Assembly (NCBI GenBank): GCA_020720045.1
Contig: DYPH01000004.1
Coordinates: forward strand, 1-64,000
Source: Sorangium cellulosum
GTDB lineage: Bacteria; Myxococcota_A; Polyangia; Polyangiales; Polyangiaceae
Direction: 5' to 3'
Length of the DNA: 64,000 nucleotides
Numbering within the stretch: the stretch's first letter is position 1; each line of letters opens with the position of its first letter. Of this stretch, positions 8,594 through 16,191 are shown one piece after another. The notes below the pieces were generated by a model. It was not told the DNA's origin. It saw nothing but the letters and a program-made list of their open reading frames with translations, and ran no database searches. Made by a program: the position numbers and the translations under genes.

Positions 8594-10192
8594 TCAATCG
8601 CTTTTTCGAGCGGTCACCGTCGGCTCCGGTGACTGTACGATTGAGCGGGGCGCGACGCTCGTTGCCAGCGTCACATTCGCCATAATCTTGGAACCTTCGC
8701 CGACGCGGATGGGGCCGAAAAGGGTCGCATTTGCGCCGACGTGAACGTTCTTCTCCAGGAACGGCGCGCCGCTCTCCTTCGCGCCATTCGCCGCCGCAGG
8801 GCCGAGACCGAGGCCGAGGGTCACGTGCTGAAAAAGAATGCACCCAGTCGACACGTAGGCCTTCGGCGATAGCGCGAGCCCGAAGCCATGAACGAGGACG
8901 ACCCCCGGCTCCAACGTCGCTTCCCAGTGGATGTCGCTTCCATAGAGGTGGCGGACAAGACGCGATACAAACTTGGCGCCGAGACTATTTCCGCCAAGAT
9001 GGAGTGCGCGCATCACGCGATAGGCGACCATGATCTGAAAGCCGATGTTGTTTACGGCATCGACGAAAATCTTCCGTTCACTGCTCGCGCCGTGGCTTCC
9101 GCCGCCGTACTTACTCTGGCTCGCAACCAAAGCGGCATGATCGGCACGAATGGCCTCGAGTAGGGTGGCCCGTCCTTCGCCACCATCGATCTTTTTGAGT
9201 CCCTTTCGGAACGCTCGGTATTCCCGAAGGACGTCCCCGAGCGACCCGGTCTCTTCGCGCACTCCGCGGAAATATTGAATGCCGTAAACGAGGGTAGTCC
9301 CGGCAACTGCGATGCGCTTGAGCCCAATCTTATCAAGAGCTTCTGCTGCCTTCACTCCCGTTTTCGCCAGCGGCGCCGCCAGGCCTGGCGCGAGGACCGT
9401 GAGTGCGAGGACAGGTCGTGAAAGCGGATTGACGCCGGTCAGATGCTTCCAGGGATTCGCGTGAGGGACGTCGGGGTGTTTACGAGCGACCTTCGTCCAA
9501 TACACGCCATCCATCACGCTTCGCGCGAGCCACTTGTCGAGCGACGCATGATCCGAAGCGTGAATCGAGTAGCCCTCATTGGTACAAAGAAATTCCGCGC
9601 CGGCCTTTTCGAGGCGGACGCCGAGTTCTGCGTCTTCAATGCGCCGGAAGTCGGCATCGAAGCCGCCGACCTGAAGGAAGAGCTCCTTCGGCATCGACAC
9701 GTTCCCTGTGTAGAGCCAATCGCCACGGAGCTTGGTCTTCCCGCTCGTCCATTCGTCGGCAAACCGTTCGAGCATGTGCGCGAAGAACCTCTCAAAAAGG
9801 GGCATTTCCGCGATGTTCGCGTCGGCCCTCAGCCGCCCCATCACCACGCGATCGGCGCGGTCGCCGTGCACGGCGAGGTGGGCCGCGAGGTACTCGGGGT
9901 GGAGGACCATGTCGTCGTCGAGGAAACAGAGGATGCGCCCGCGCGCTTCTCGGGCACCGCGCTGCCGTGCCGCCGCAACTCCCCCGTTTGCTTGACGAAT
10001 CACGCGCACGTTTACGCGGTCCTCGAAGGGTTTGGCGAAAGGGGCCGCCGGGTCCTTCGAACCGTCATCGACAACAACGACCTCGAAGCGTTGCCGCTCG
10101 ACGCTTTGCGCGGCGAGCTCGTTCAACATACGCGCGAGGCTTTCACCACGATTGAACGTCGCAATGATGACCGAAGCTTCGAAGTCACTCAT
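8594..10192 (-). CDS. GT2 glycosyltransferase fused to serine-acetyltransferase-like domain
   Basis: 532 aa from ATG 10192 (a longer frame to 10279 would run into the upstream gene). Residues about 3-230 are a GT-A family 2 domain: VIIATFNRGES, VVVDDGS (D42-D43), LDDDM (D92-D94), GGFDADFRRIEDAELG. Residues about 376-532 resemble a serine O-acetyltransferase: a helical YRVMRALH stretch, then GSDIHWEATLEPGVVLVHG and hexapeptide left-handed helix turns (VHVGANATLFGPIRVGEGSK). This predicts one protein that transfers a sugar and O-acetylates a sugar or acceptor. Its start overlaps the stop of the free acetyltransferase upstream by 8 nt, so the two are co-expressed. Whether both domains act on the same unit is unknown. 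Confidence 0.85.
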   Translation of the reverse strand: MSDFEASVIIATFNRGESLARMLNELAAQSVERQRFEVVVVDDGSKDPAAPFAKPFEDRVNVRVIRQANGGVAAARQRGAREARGRILCFLDDDMVLHPEYLAAHLAVHGDRADRVVMGRLRADANIAEMPLFERFFAHMLERFADEWTSGKTKLRGDWLYTGNVSMPKELFLQVGGFDADFRRIEDAELGVRLEKAGAEFLCTNEGYSIHASDHASLDKWLARSVMDGVYWTKVARKHPDVPHANPWKHLTGVNPLSRPVLALTVLAPGLAAPLAKTGVKAAEALDKIGLKRIAVAGTTLVYGIQYFRGVREETGSLGDVLREYRAFRKGLKKIDGGEGRATLLEAIRADHAALVASQSKYGGGSHGASSERKIFVDAVNNIGFQIMVAYRVMRALHLGGNSLGAKFVSRLVRHLYGSDIHWEATLEPGVVLVHGFGLALSPKAYVSTGCILFQHVTLGLGLGPAAANGAKESGAPFLEKNVHVGANATLFGPIRVGEGSKIMANVTLATSVAPRSIVQSPEPTVTARKSD

Positions 10193-10808
10193 GGTTGCCC
10201 ACCTTCCCACCGCTGACGCTTCCTCGCTCGTTCTGTGCCGCGTAAGGCGAGCCGGCGTCCTTGATCGATTTGACGACACGTCCAGGAATTCCGGTGACGA
10301 CGGAGTCGGGTGGAATGTCGCGCGTCACGACGGAGTTTGCACCAATGATGGATCGTGCGCCGATTCGAATAGGTCCAAGAATTCGGGCGCCTGCGCCGAT
10401 CGTAACGTCATCTTCAATGACGGGATATCCGTTATCTTTCGCGGTTCCGACGGTGTTGTTTCCCATGAATCGGACGCGCTTCCCGATTTTTGCGTCGCCG
10501 CCGATGACGATACCGATCGGATGCACGAAGAATACGCCGTCCCCAATCTCAACTTCATTCCCAATTTCACAGCCGTAAACGACAGTCATCGTTCGTCGGA
10601 GTGCATGGTTCATTCCGGGAATCCGGAATTTTCGTGCGGAGTCGCGAAGGCGCATCAAAGTGAGAAGTTGGTACGAGTCGTTCGTGACCACCTGGGTCGC
10701 GATCGTCTTCGCGGGAACGTTCTCCTTCTGAAGTAGCGCCTGGGAGAGCCCTACGGCGTCGTCGTACATGCGGCGGAAGAGGCCTCGGCGGGGGCGCGGG
10801 TCGGACAT
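10185..10808 (-). CDS. Hexapeptide (CysE-like) acetyltransferase
   Basis: About 207 aa from ATG 10808. A TTG at 10853, preceded by AAGGA at good spacing, would give 222 aa and could be the true start. The C-terminal half is a left-handed beta-helix of hexapeptide repeats (CEIGNEVEIGDGVFFVHP, IVIGGDAKIGKRV, VTIGAGARILG, RIGARSIIGANSVV) ending in the TGIPGRVVK signature of serine acetyltransferase-like enzymes. Within a polysaccharide locus it more likely acetylates a sugar than serine. It is first in a two-gene minus-strand operon with the GT2-acetyltransferase fusion. Confidence 0.85.
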   Translation of the reverse strand: MSDPRPRRGLFRRMYDDAVGLSQALLQKENVPAKTIATQVVTNDSYQLLTLMRLRDSARKFRIPGMNHALRRTMTVVYGCEIGNEVEIGDGVFFVHPIGIVIGGDAKIGKRVRFMGNNTVGTAKDNGYPVIEDDVTIGAGARILGPIRIGARSIIGANSVVTRDIPPDSVVTGIPGRVVKSIKDAGSPYAAQNERGSVSGGKVGNHE

Positions 10809-10867
10809 GGGTGCCACGATCGCCAGTTTCGAGGGTGCTGACAACAGCTTCAATCACCTGGTCCTTC

Positions 10868-10898
10868 TTGCACCGTCACCGAACGCTTCGGGTATAGT
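10868..10898 (+). promoter_or_regulatory. Candidate promoter of the barrel-polymerase operon
   Basis: TTGCAC (10868-10873), 19-bp spacer, TATAGT (10893-10898). It lies in the divergent region ahead of the outer-membrane barrel gene, with a predicted transcription start about 100 bp before ATG 11005. The spacer is longer than ideal. Confidence 0.35.
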
Positions 10899-11004
10899 GG
10901 CGCGGCCCTTCGGGGGGTGCCTTTGGCATCACCCCGGTCGTCACGGTCGTCCCCGCGTTTCGCGGCGACCGGCTCTTCGTCCCCCCCGGAAATTTTCGCT
11001 GCCG

Positions 11005-12345
11005 ATGTTCCCGATCGTTCTCCAGGCCGACGTCGCCGCCACGCTCGCTGTCGAAGATCGCACCGAAGTACGTGCACGATACATTCGTGCCGTCGGGAAT
11101 TCCCAAAACCTCAACGAGGGGGTGGCCGACGTCGAAACCGACCCGCTCCTCCGCTTCCAAGCCAAGACGGCGCGCACCGCATTTACGATGCAGTATGCAC
11201 CGAGATTGATCTTCACGAACCTCTTTGGGGACGGAAAAGGTTTTGAAATTCTTGGAAAAGGCGTTGTTCCCGGGGATACGCGAAAGTTCGATCACGTCCA
11301 GCAGTTGACGCTCGCCGCCGAGTACCAATTCGATTCTCGTACTCGGATCGCCGTCCTCGCCAACGGCAGTTACGGGCAGGCGAGCACCGCGTCGCTCCTT
11401 GTCCAACCGCGCTGGCTCAACGACGGCGCGCCGCCCGCTCCGCGCCCGCTTCCCATCGTTCCGAAGCTCCGCCTCGAGGTCGTTTCCGCCTACGGCTATG
11501 TCGGAGCAGCGCATTTTCTCAGTCGTAAGTGGCTGTTCATGCCCTCCGCCAATCTCGTTGTCTACGGCGGCCCTACGCTCGCCGCCCGCGAGTTCCTTCC
11601 GTTCCTTGTCAATCCGTGGATCGATCTCGCGTTCAAGGGAACGCCGACAAAAACGGACGAAGTCGAAATCGGCATTCAACCGCAATTTTCGAAATCCCAG
11701 ACCTCGGCAGGCACCGCCGGTGGAAATCTGACTTCTGTCGTGTTTCCAACCATTTACCAGGTCAACACAACCGCGCGTTACCGACGCCGCTTCGACAAGT
11801 ACAGCCGCGTTGAAATCGCTGGTGGCGCGTCGGTCCTTGGCCAAAATCTCTCTGCCGAAGAGGCCGCTGGCACCGATCGCCGGACCGGTCTCAACGTCAG
11901 CCTACTTCCGTTTGGGGAAGCGCTCACTGGCACCGGATGGGCCTTTTCCGAGACGCGGAAGGGGGAACTCGTATTCGTCACCCGCGTCGCCCCGTGGCTG
12001 AACACCTTCGTCGGTGAGGCCTATGCGCGCTCTGAGTCGATCCTCGGCCTCCGCGTTTCTGAGGGGCGCAATGCCGTCCGCGCCACTGGTGCGGTGCTTG
12101 TCGCGCTCGCGCCGAAAGAGAAGCTGAAGGACGAGTTCAATCTCCCCGCCTACCGTCGCTCGTTCTTTCAGGTTTTTGGAGAATTTGCCTTTGAGCGGAA
12201 GCTTAATCGCGAATTGACAGCTGACATCGGCGCCCGTCTTTCACTCCAGGAAGCGGCAACGACGAACCCATTCTCCCCGTCTCGCATTCTTCAGCCGGGT
12301 GCGTTCATCGGCCTCGCTTGGGTGCCTACACCCGCGAAATTGTAA
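11005..12345 (+). CDS. Probable outer-membrane beta-barrel protein of the polysaccharide locus
   Basis: About 446 aa from ATG 11005. The sequence is dominated by alternating amphipathic strands separated by short turns (for example RIAVLANGSYGQAS, WLFMPSANLVVYGG, YSRVEIAGGAS) and ends LQPGAFIGLAWVPTPAKL, as expected of a beta-barrel. Myxobacterial Wzx/Wzy loci carry an integral outer-membrane barrel (Wzp) thought to complete export with short OPX proteins, and this gene sits directly before the Wzy candidate, 7 bp apart. Problem: no clean signal peptide is visible at this start, and the upstream in-frame sequence is Arg-rich. A start upstream, a frameshift near the C7 tract at 10981, or a wrong function call are all possible. 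Confidence 0.6.
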   Translation: MFPIVLQADVAATLAVEDRTEVRARYIRAVGNSQNLNEGVADVETDPLLRFQAKTARTAFTMQYAPRLIFTNLFGDGKGFEILGKGVVPGDTRKFDHVQQLTLAAEYQFDSRTRIAVLANGSYGQASTASLLVQPRWLNDGAPPAPRPLPIVPKLRLEVVSAYGYVGAAHFLSRKWLFMPSANLVVYGGPTLAAREFLPFLVNPWIDLAFKGTPTKTDEVEIGIQPQFSKSQTSAGTAGGNLTSVVFPTIYQVNTTARYRRRFDKYSRVEIAGGASVLGQNLSAEEAAGTDRRTGLNVSLLPFGEALTGTGWAFSETRKGELVFVTRVAPWLNTFVGEAYARSESILGLRVSEGRNAVRATGAVLVALAPKEKLKDEFNLPAYRRSFFQVFGEFAFERKLNRELTADIGARLSLQEAATTNPFSPSRILQPGAFIGLAWVPTPAKL

Positions 12346-12352
12346 GGATTCC

Positions 12353-13834
12353 ATGGCACGGTTCGGGGACGATCACTGGTTCAAAGAATCGGTCGCCTGG
12401 GTGGTCGGCGTCTTCACGCTCGCCCTCGTGGCGCAATGGCTCGGTGGCGCTCAGGTCGCGCTGCTCGTCATCGTCCTGCCGATCGCTTACCATTACCTGT
12501 TCCGCGCACCGGTGCACGAGTCGGTGAAGGTACTGTTTTTGTTGGCGCTCTTTGTGGAGCCGCCCGACCTTTTCCCCGGCGCCGGCTACTGGGATTCGCC
12601 TCTCGATACGGCGAACCGGATGCTCTATGGCTTCCTTCAGAAGACCTGGGGCATTCCCGGCGCGAGCTTCCCGTTCCTCTTCGTGATCGTCGGCATTCTC
12701 ACCTACCGGGCGCGCAAGGTCGATCCGCCGGAGAACGCAACGCCCTCGGTCCGCGTCGCGCGAACCTGGCTAACTCGCGTACTTTATACCTTTTTTGCGC
12801 TTGAAGCCTGGGGGATCGCCCGCCAGGGCGCCATTCAGCCCTCCTACTTTCAGTCGCTCCAGCTCGTCTTCCGAATCTTCTTCACGCGACTTCTGCTGCG
12901 TGCGCTCCGAAAAGAAGATGTGCCGGCGCTCGGTACAATCCTCGTTGTTGTCGCGATCTTTCGAGGATTTATTGCCGCTTGGGTCTACCTCCTCGTCTGT
13001 AGGCCGATGGGGATCGTCCCCGAATACGCGACCCACCACGCCGACTCGATCCTCTTCGCCGGCGCGTTCCTCGTGCTCGTCGCGGCCTACCTCGAAGACC
13101 GATCCAAGTCGTCGCTCGTGCGCCTCGGCCTTTGGGGCACGTGGCTGATGGCGGCGATGGTCTTCAACAACCGTCGTCTCGCCTTCGTTTGTGTCGGGCT
13201 TGGCGCGATCGGCATGTACGCGGCGCTCCCGCCGAGCAAGCTCCGTCGCAAGGTGAACAAGTTCCTTTGGGTGCTCGGGCCGACGCTAGCCGCCTACGTG
13301 TTGATCGGCGGTGAGAAGGGGGACAACCCGCTCTTTGCGCCGGCGCGGTTGTTCTATTCAGCGCTCAATCAAAAAGACGCCTCCTCGGACTCTCGCGACA
13401 TCGAGAACAACAACCTTCTCGCGACGCTCAACGAGAACCCTGTGCTCGGTTCTGGTTTCGGCCACGAGTACAAGGAAGTCTACAAAGTCTACGAAATCGC
13501 GGAGTTCTTCCCGCTCTACAAGTACATCCCCCACAACAGCGTGCTTTGGTTGTGGACGGTTGGCGGCCTCTTAGGGTTCTTCCTGATGTGGTCCCTCTAT
13601 CCGCTCGCCGCCTACCTGGCCGCGCGCGCCTACCGGATGTCTTACGTCAAAGAAGACCGCATTGCCTCGCTCGCAGCGTTTGGCGTCGTTGGCGTGATCA
13701 TCGCGATGGACTGGGGCGACGTCGGCACGAATGCGTGGATGGGTCACATCGTGTACGCCGCAGTTCTCGTCGCCGCAGCGAAGATCTCCGGAGCTGGCGA
13801 ACTTGACGGCCTCGTGCCCGTCAAACGGGAGTGA
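12353..13834 (+). CDS. Wzy-like polysaccharide polymerase / O-antigen ligase family
   Basis: 493 aa from ATG 12353, with AAGGA just upstream. About eleven hydrophobic segments. The large periplasmic loop near residues 330-400 carries the Wzy_C/WaaL signature: LLATLNENPVLGSGFGHEY, then PHNSVLWLW. Such proteins polymerise undecaprenyl-linked repeat units or ligate glycans at the periplasmic face. Because the locus also has a priming enzyme, a Wzx flippase, PCPs and OPX, polymerase is the better reading. Co-transcribed with the barrel gene; a bidirectional terminator follows. Confidence 0.8.
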   Translation: MARFGDDHWFKESVAWVVGVFTLALVAQWLGGAQVALLVIVLPIAYHYLFRAPVHESVKVLFLLALFVEPPDLFPGAGYWDSPLDTANRMLYGFLQKTWGIPGASFPFLFVIVGILTYRARKVDPPENATPSVRVARTWLTRVLYTFFALEAWGIARQGAIQPSYFQSLQLVFRIFFTRLLLRALRKEDVPALGTILVVVAIFRGFIAAWVYLLVCRPMGIVPEYATHHADSILFAGAFLVLVAAYLEDRSKSSLVRLGLWGTWLMAAMVFNNRRLAFVCVGLGAIGMYAALPPSKLRRKVNKFLWVLGPTLAAYVLIGGEKGDNPLFAPARLFYSALNQKDASSDSRDIENNNLLATLNENPVLGSGFGHEYKEVYKVYEIAEFFPLYKYIPHNSVLWLWTVGGLLGFFLMWSLYPLAAYLAARAYRMSYVKEDRIASLAAFGVVGVIIAMDWGDVGTNAWMGHIVYAAVLVAAAKISGAGELDGLVPVKRE

Positions 13835-13867
13835 CCTCCCGCAACAATCGTTGATCCGCCCCAAAAG

Positions 13868-13905
13868 AAGAACGCGCGCTCCGATTCCTCGGAGCGCGCG
13901 TTCTT
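13868..13905. terminator. Bidirectional intrinsic terminator
   Basis: AAGAACGCGCGCTCCGA (13868-13884) pairs perfectly over 17 bp with 13889-13905 around a TTCC loop. It sits between the convergent Wzy gene (plus) and the small membrane protein gene (minus). Confidence 0.92.
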
Positions 13906-13923
13906 TCATTTGCCGCGTAGAGC

Positions 13924-14100
13924 CTATTTCGCTTTCAACTCGGGAACGACGAAGACCAGCAAGAATCCGTAGAGCAGGCAGAAGGCGAAGAAGAAGCCCA
14001 GCGCCTCCCGCAAACCTACGCGTGCGCTTCGACGACCGGCGGTCCCCAGGGGGATAAACAGCGTCGCGAAGAGCAGCGAAAAGAGGATGACCTTTTCCAT
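13924..14100 (-). CDS. Small two-helix membrane protein (58 aa)
   Basis: Read directly from the minus strand: ATG at 14098-14100, stop TAG at 13924-13926. It begins MEKVILFSLLFATLFIPLG, has an Arg-rich turn (GRRSARVGLRE), then GFFFAFCLLYGFLLVFVV and ends PELKAK. Two hydrophobic helices of about 17-19 residues with a positive loop suggest a small inner-membrane hairpin protein. It starts 14 bp after the GH5 glycosidase stop on the same strand, so it is the second gene of that operon, and the strong terminator lies beyond it. I do not recognise a family. It could be an accessory of the Wzy/PCP machinery or a stabiliser of another membrane protein; that is inference only. Confidence 0.75.
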   Translation of the reverse strand: MEKVILFSLLFATLFIPLGTAGRRSARVGLREALGFFFAFCLLYGFLLVFVVPELKAK

Positions 14101-14114
14101 TGAGCTTCAGCCCC

Positions 14115-15263
14115 TCACCACGGCTTTGCGAGGTATTCCTGCAACTGTTTTCCCCAGGCTTCCCCTTCCGTCGTCGGCACGTAGGGCTTCCCGACCGAGC
14201 AGCCCTGCTTCGTGTTGTCGACGAGGAGATTCGGCGGGCAGCGATAGTGAAACGTCCAAGCAATATGGGGTACTTCGAGGCGCTGCGCCTCTTTCCACAA
14301 CGCTTGCACGTCGCCCATCGACATCGTGCTGATCGTCCGTTGCTGAATCGGGCCGTACTCGGAAATGATCATCGGAATGTAGGCGGCCGCCTCGACGAAC
14401 TCTTTGCCGAAGCGCTCCGGCGGATCATACACGTGTACTTCGTAGGCGATGTTGACGCCGTTCCCGGCAGTGATCGGGTGCGTCAGGTAATAGTCGGGCC
14501 GGCGCGCCCAATTCCGGGTCCCCTGGACCGCGACGAGGTGGGGTGGGAGCGCCGGATCCTCGACCTCACGAATCGCAGCGACGGAATCGTTCATCGCCTT
14601 CCAGACGGCGCCGTCGAGGGCCCCGTCGTTGTTCGACTCCGGTTCGTTGACGACGCCGAAAATTACGTGCGGGTATTTTGCAAGCGCTCTCGCGAGCTTG
14701 TGCCAGGTCTTCGCGGTGTCGGCCGTCGGCGCGCCCCCCATCGCCATGCCGCTCTTCACGAAGCTCGGGTCGTGCCAGAGGGAGACCTCAAGATACACGC
14801 CAGGCTTCTTCCCGATGTGCTCGACGACGGCGACGATGTCCTTCAAGTAGGCGTCGTCATTGAGGACAGAGTCCCAGTTCAACCGGCCGTCGGCCGACGG
14901 ATAGCTCTCGAGGAGCAGGCGCAGGAAGTTCGAATGCCAGCGGTCGACGAGTTCGTCGGCCTGGCGCATCACTTCCTCGGGATGCGCCTTCTCGAAGGTG
15001 CATGCGTCGCAGGAGCGCGTGTCGTGGAGGTTTACGCCGCGTCCGTGGAAGGGCTTCCCGTCCGACGTGAGAATCTTATTTTTCTCGACGCGCAGCCACC
15101 CATCCGCCTTCGGACCGACCTTATCGTTGGCGACCGGGGGGGCGTCCACCTTCGTGATCCCCGCGATTTCAGCCAATTTTTGGCAACCACCTGCCAGACT
15201 CGCAAAAGCGATCCCAGCAGCAACAAGGGTAGGGCGGGCGGCGAAAAACGGACGGGCGCGCAT
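14115..15263 (-). CDS. GH5-like glycoside hydrolase (cellulase family) lipoprotein
   Basis: 382 aa from ATG 15263. The start is chosen because it gives a signal peptide (MRARPFFAARPTLVAAG) ending at Cys27 (LAGGC), consistent with lipidation. The TIM-barrel glycosidase shows GRGVNLHDT, the acid/base motif VVNEPES (Glu207) and the nucleophile strand IISEYGP (Glu302), the usual pair of family 5 retaining endoglycanases. It probably cleaves or trims beta-linked polysaccharide at the cell surface. Endoglycanases are often encoded in exopolysaccharide or cellulose loci to release or edit chains. Divergent from the pseudo-BY-kinase gene, and followed by a 58-aa membrane protein gene. Confidence 0.85.
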   Translation of the reverse strand: MRARPFFAARPTLVAAGIAFASLAGGCQKLAEIAGITKVDAPPVANDKVGPKADGWLRVEKNKILTSDGKPFHGRGVNLHDTRSCDACTFEKAHPEEVMRQADELVDRWHSNFLRLLLESYPSADGRLNWDSVLNDDAYLKDIVAVVEHIGKKPGVYLEVSLWHDPSFVKSGMAMGGAPTADTAKTWHKLARALAKYPHVIFGVVNEPESNNDGALDGAVWKAMNDSVAAIREVEDPALPPHLVAVQGTRNWARRPDYYLTHPITAGNGVNIAYEVHVYDPPERFGKEFVEAAAYIPMIISEYGPIQQRTISTMSMGDVQALWKEAQRLEVPHIAWTFHYRCPPNLLVDNTKQGCSVGKPYVPTTEGEAWGKQLQEYLAKPW

Positions 15264-15645
15264 GGCGCCGCGAATCCTCGCACGACGGCGGGGAAAACGG
15301 GGCGCGAAACCGCCGCCTGCCGCGACCTTCCTCGCGATCCTGCCGTCGCCGAAAGGCAAATTTCCGGGGAGGTTCCCAATCGTGAACAGTTCGTTCAAAA
15401 GGTTCTTCGTTCCCCGGAACGATTTCACGTATTGTGCCGTCGACGCTCCCGGCGTCAGCTTCGCAGTCGGCAGTTGCCGGAGGCGTGGTTTTAGAGTTCG
15501 AGCCTCAAACGTTTCGGCGTTCGTTCGTCTTGGTGCCCTGGAAATTTCCTAGCCCAACCGTGCGGAGCCTTTCGTGATCGGCTCTTCTTGCGCGACTCCC
15601 ACGAGAAGCGCGTGAACGTCGCGCACGATTCGGAGACAGCTGTCT
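15264..15645. other. Divergent intergenic region with palindromes
   Basis: 382 bp between the GH5 gene (minus) and the OPX/PCP operon (plus). No coding sequence or RNA gene is evident. It holds a 10-bp palindrome GGAAATTTCC (15540-15549) and a perfect 12-bp palindrome AGACAGCTGTCT (15634-15645) that abuts the GTG start at 15646 and overlaps its GGAGA ribosome site (15632-15636). The promoters were not identifiable with confidence. Confidence 0.5.
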
Positions 15646-16191
15646 GTGAACAAGAAACCCGAACCGCTTCGCCTCGACCCGGGGGCCGCCGCTGCGGGCC
15701 CCGCTTCGATGCAGGGCTCAATGCCTGGAGCCGCCCCCGTCGCGGCCCCCGCAGGGCCCGACCTTGCGCTTCAATTGGCTCTCAATCCCACCCTCCAGCG
15801 CATCTGGGTTCGTTCCCAGCAGCAAGCCTGGACGACGCTATCGATCATCGGTTCAAGCCAACGGCTTCCCGAAGGGACGATGACGGTTGCTCGCGGACTA
15901 GCGAGAATCGCAGCGGAATCCGGCGGTGGCCTCGGCCTTATCGATGGCCGCAGCCTCGAGCTGAAGCACCTCACGCAAGTGCAGGCGCGACTCCGCTCGA
16001 CGGTCTCGCGGCAAACTGTCGTCGTGCTCCCGGTGCCGAAAGAGAACCCGGTCACGGTCTCCGTGGCCCAGGCGACCGACGCCGCGCTCCTCGTGATTTT
16101 CCTCGGAGAAACGAGCCGCGCCGTCGCCAAGCAGACCATCGAGCAGATCGGCCGCGACCGGTTCCTCGGTACCGTGATCATCAAGAGATGA
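15646..16191 (+). CDS. BY-kinase-like protein lacking the Walker A lysine
   Basis: 181 aa, GTG start. After a Pro/Ala-rich leader the fold reads like a bacterial tyrosine kinase / CpsD-Wze ATPase: SIIGSSQRLPEGTMTVARGL (67-86) stands where these enzymes have S-x-x-P-x-E-G-K-S-T, LIDGRSLELK (98-107) where they have the Walker A' LxDxDxR, and the end RFLGTVIIK where they have LGVVxN. The Walker A lysine is Thr78, and no C-terminal tyrosine cluster is present. I read this as a catalytically dead BY-kinase-like adaptor, possibly partnering the two lone PCP proteins. The stop overlaps the WecG start (ATGA). The function is inference; a divergent ParA/MinD-like protein is the alternative. Confidence 0.65.
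   Translation: MNKKPEPLRLDPGAAAAGPASMQGSMPGAAPVAAPAGPDLALQLALNPTLQRIWVRSQQQAWTTLSIIGSSQRLPEGTMTVARGLARIAAESGGGLGLIDGRSLELKHLTQVQARLRSTVSRQTVVVLPVPKENPVTVSVAQATDAALLVIFLGETSRAVAKQTIEQIGRDRFLGTVIIKR

Noticed and set aside
15490-15520. Possible tRNA T-arm (GAGTTCGAGCCTC)
   Set aside because: No acceptor stem, anticodon arm or CCA-compatible end around it.
15588-16187. N-terminal extension of the WecG-like gene by about 200 codons
   Set aside because: The extension overlaps the pseudo-BY-kinase in another frame and has no family similarity; ATG 16188 gives the normal length.
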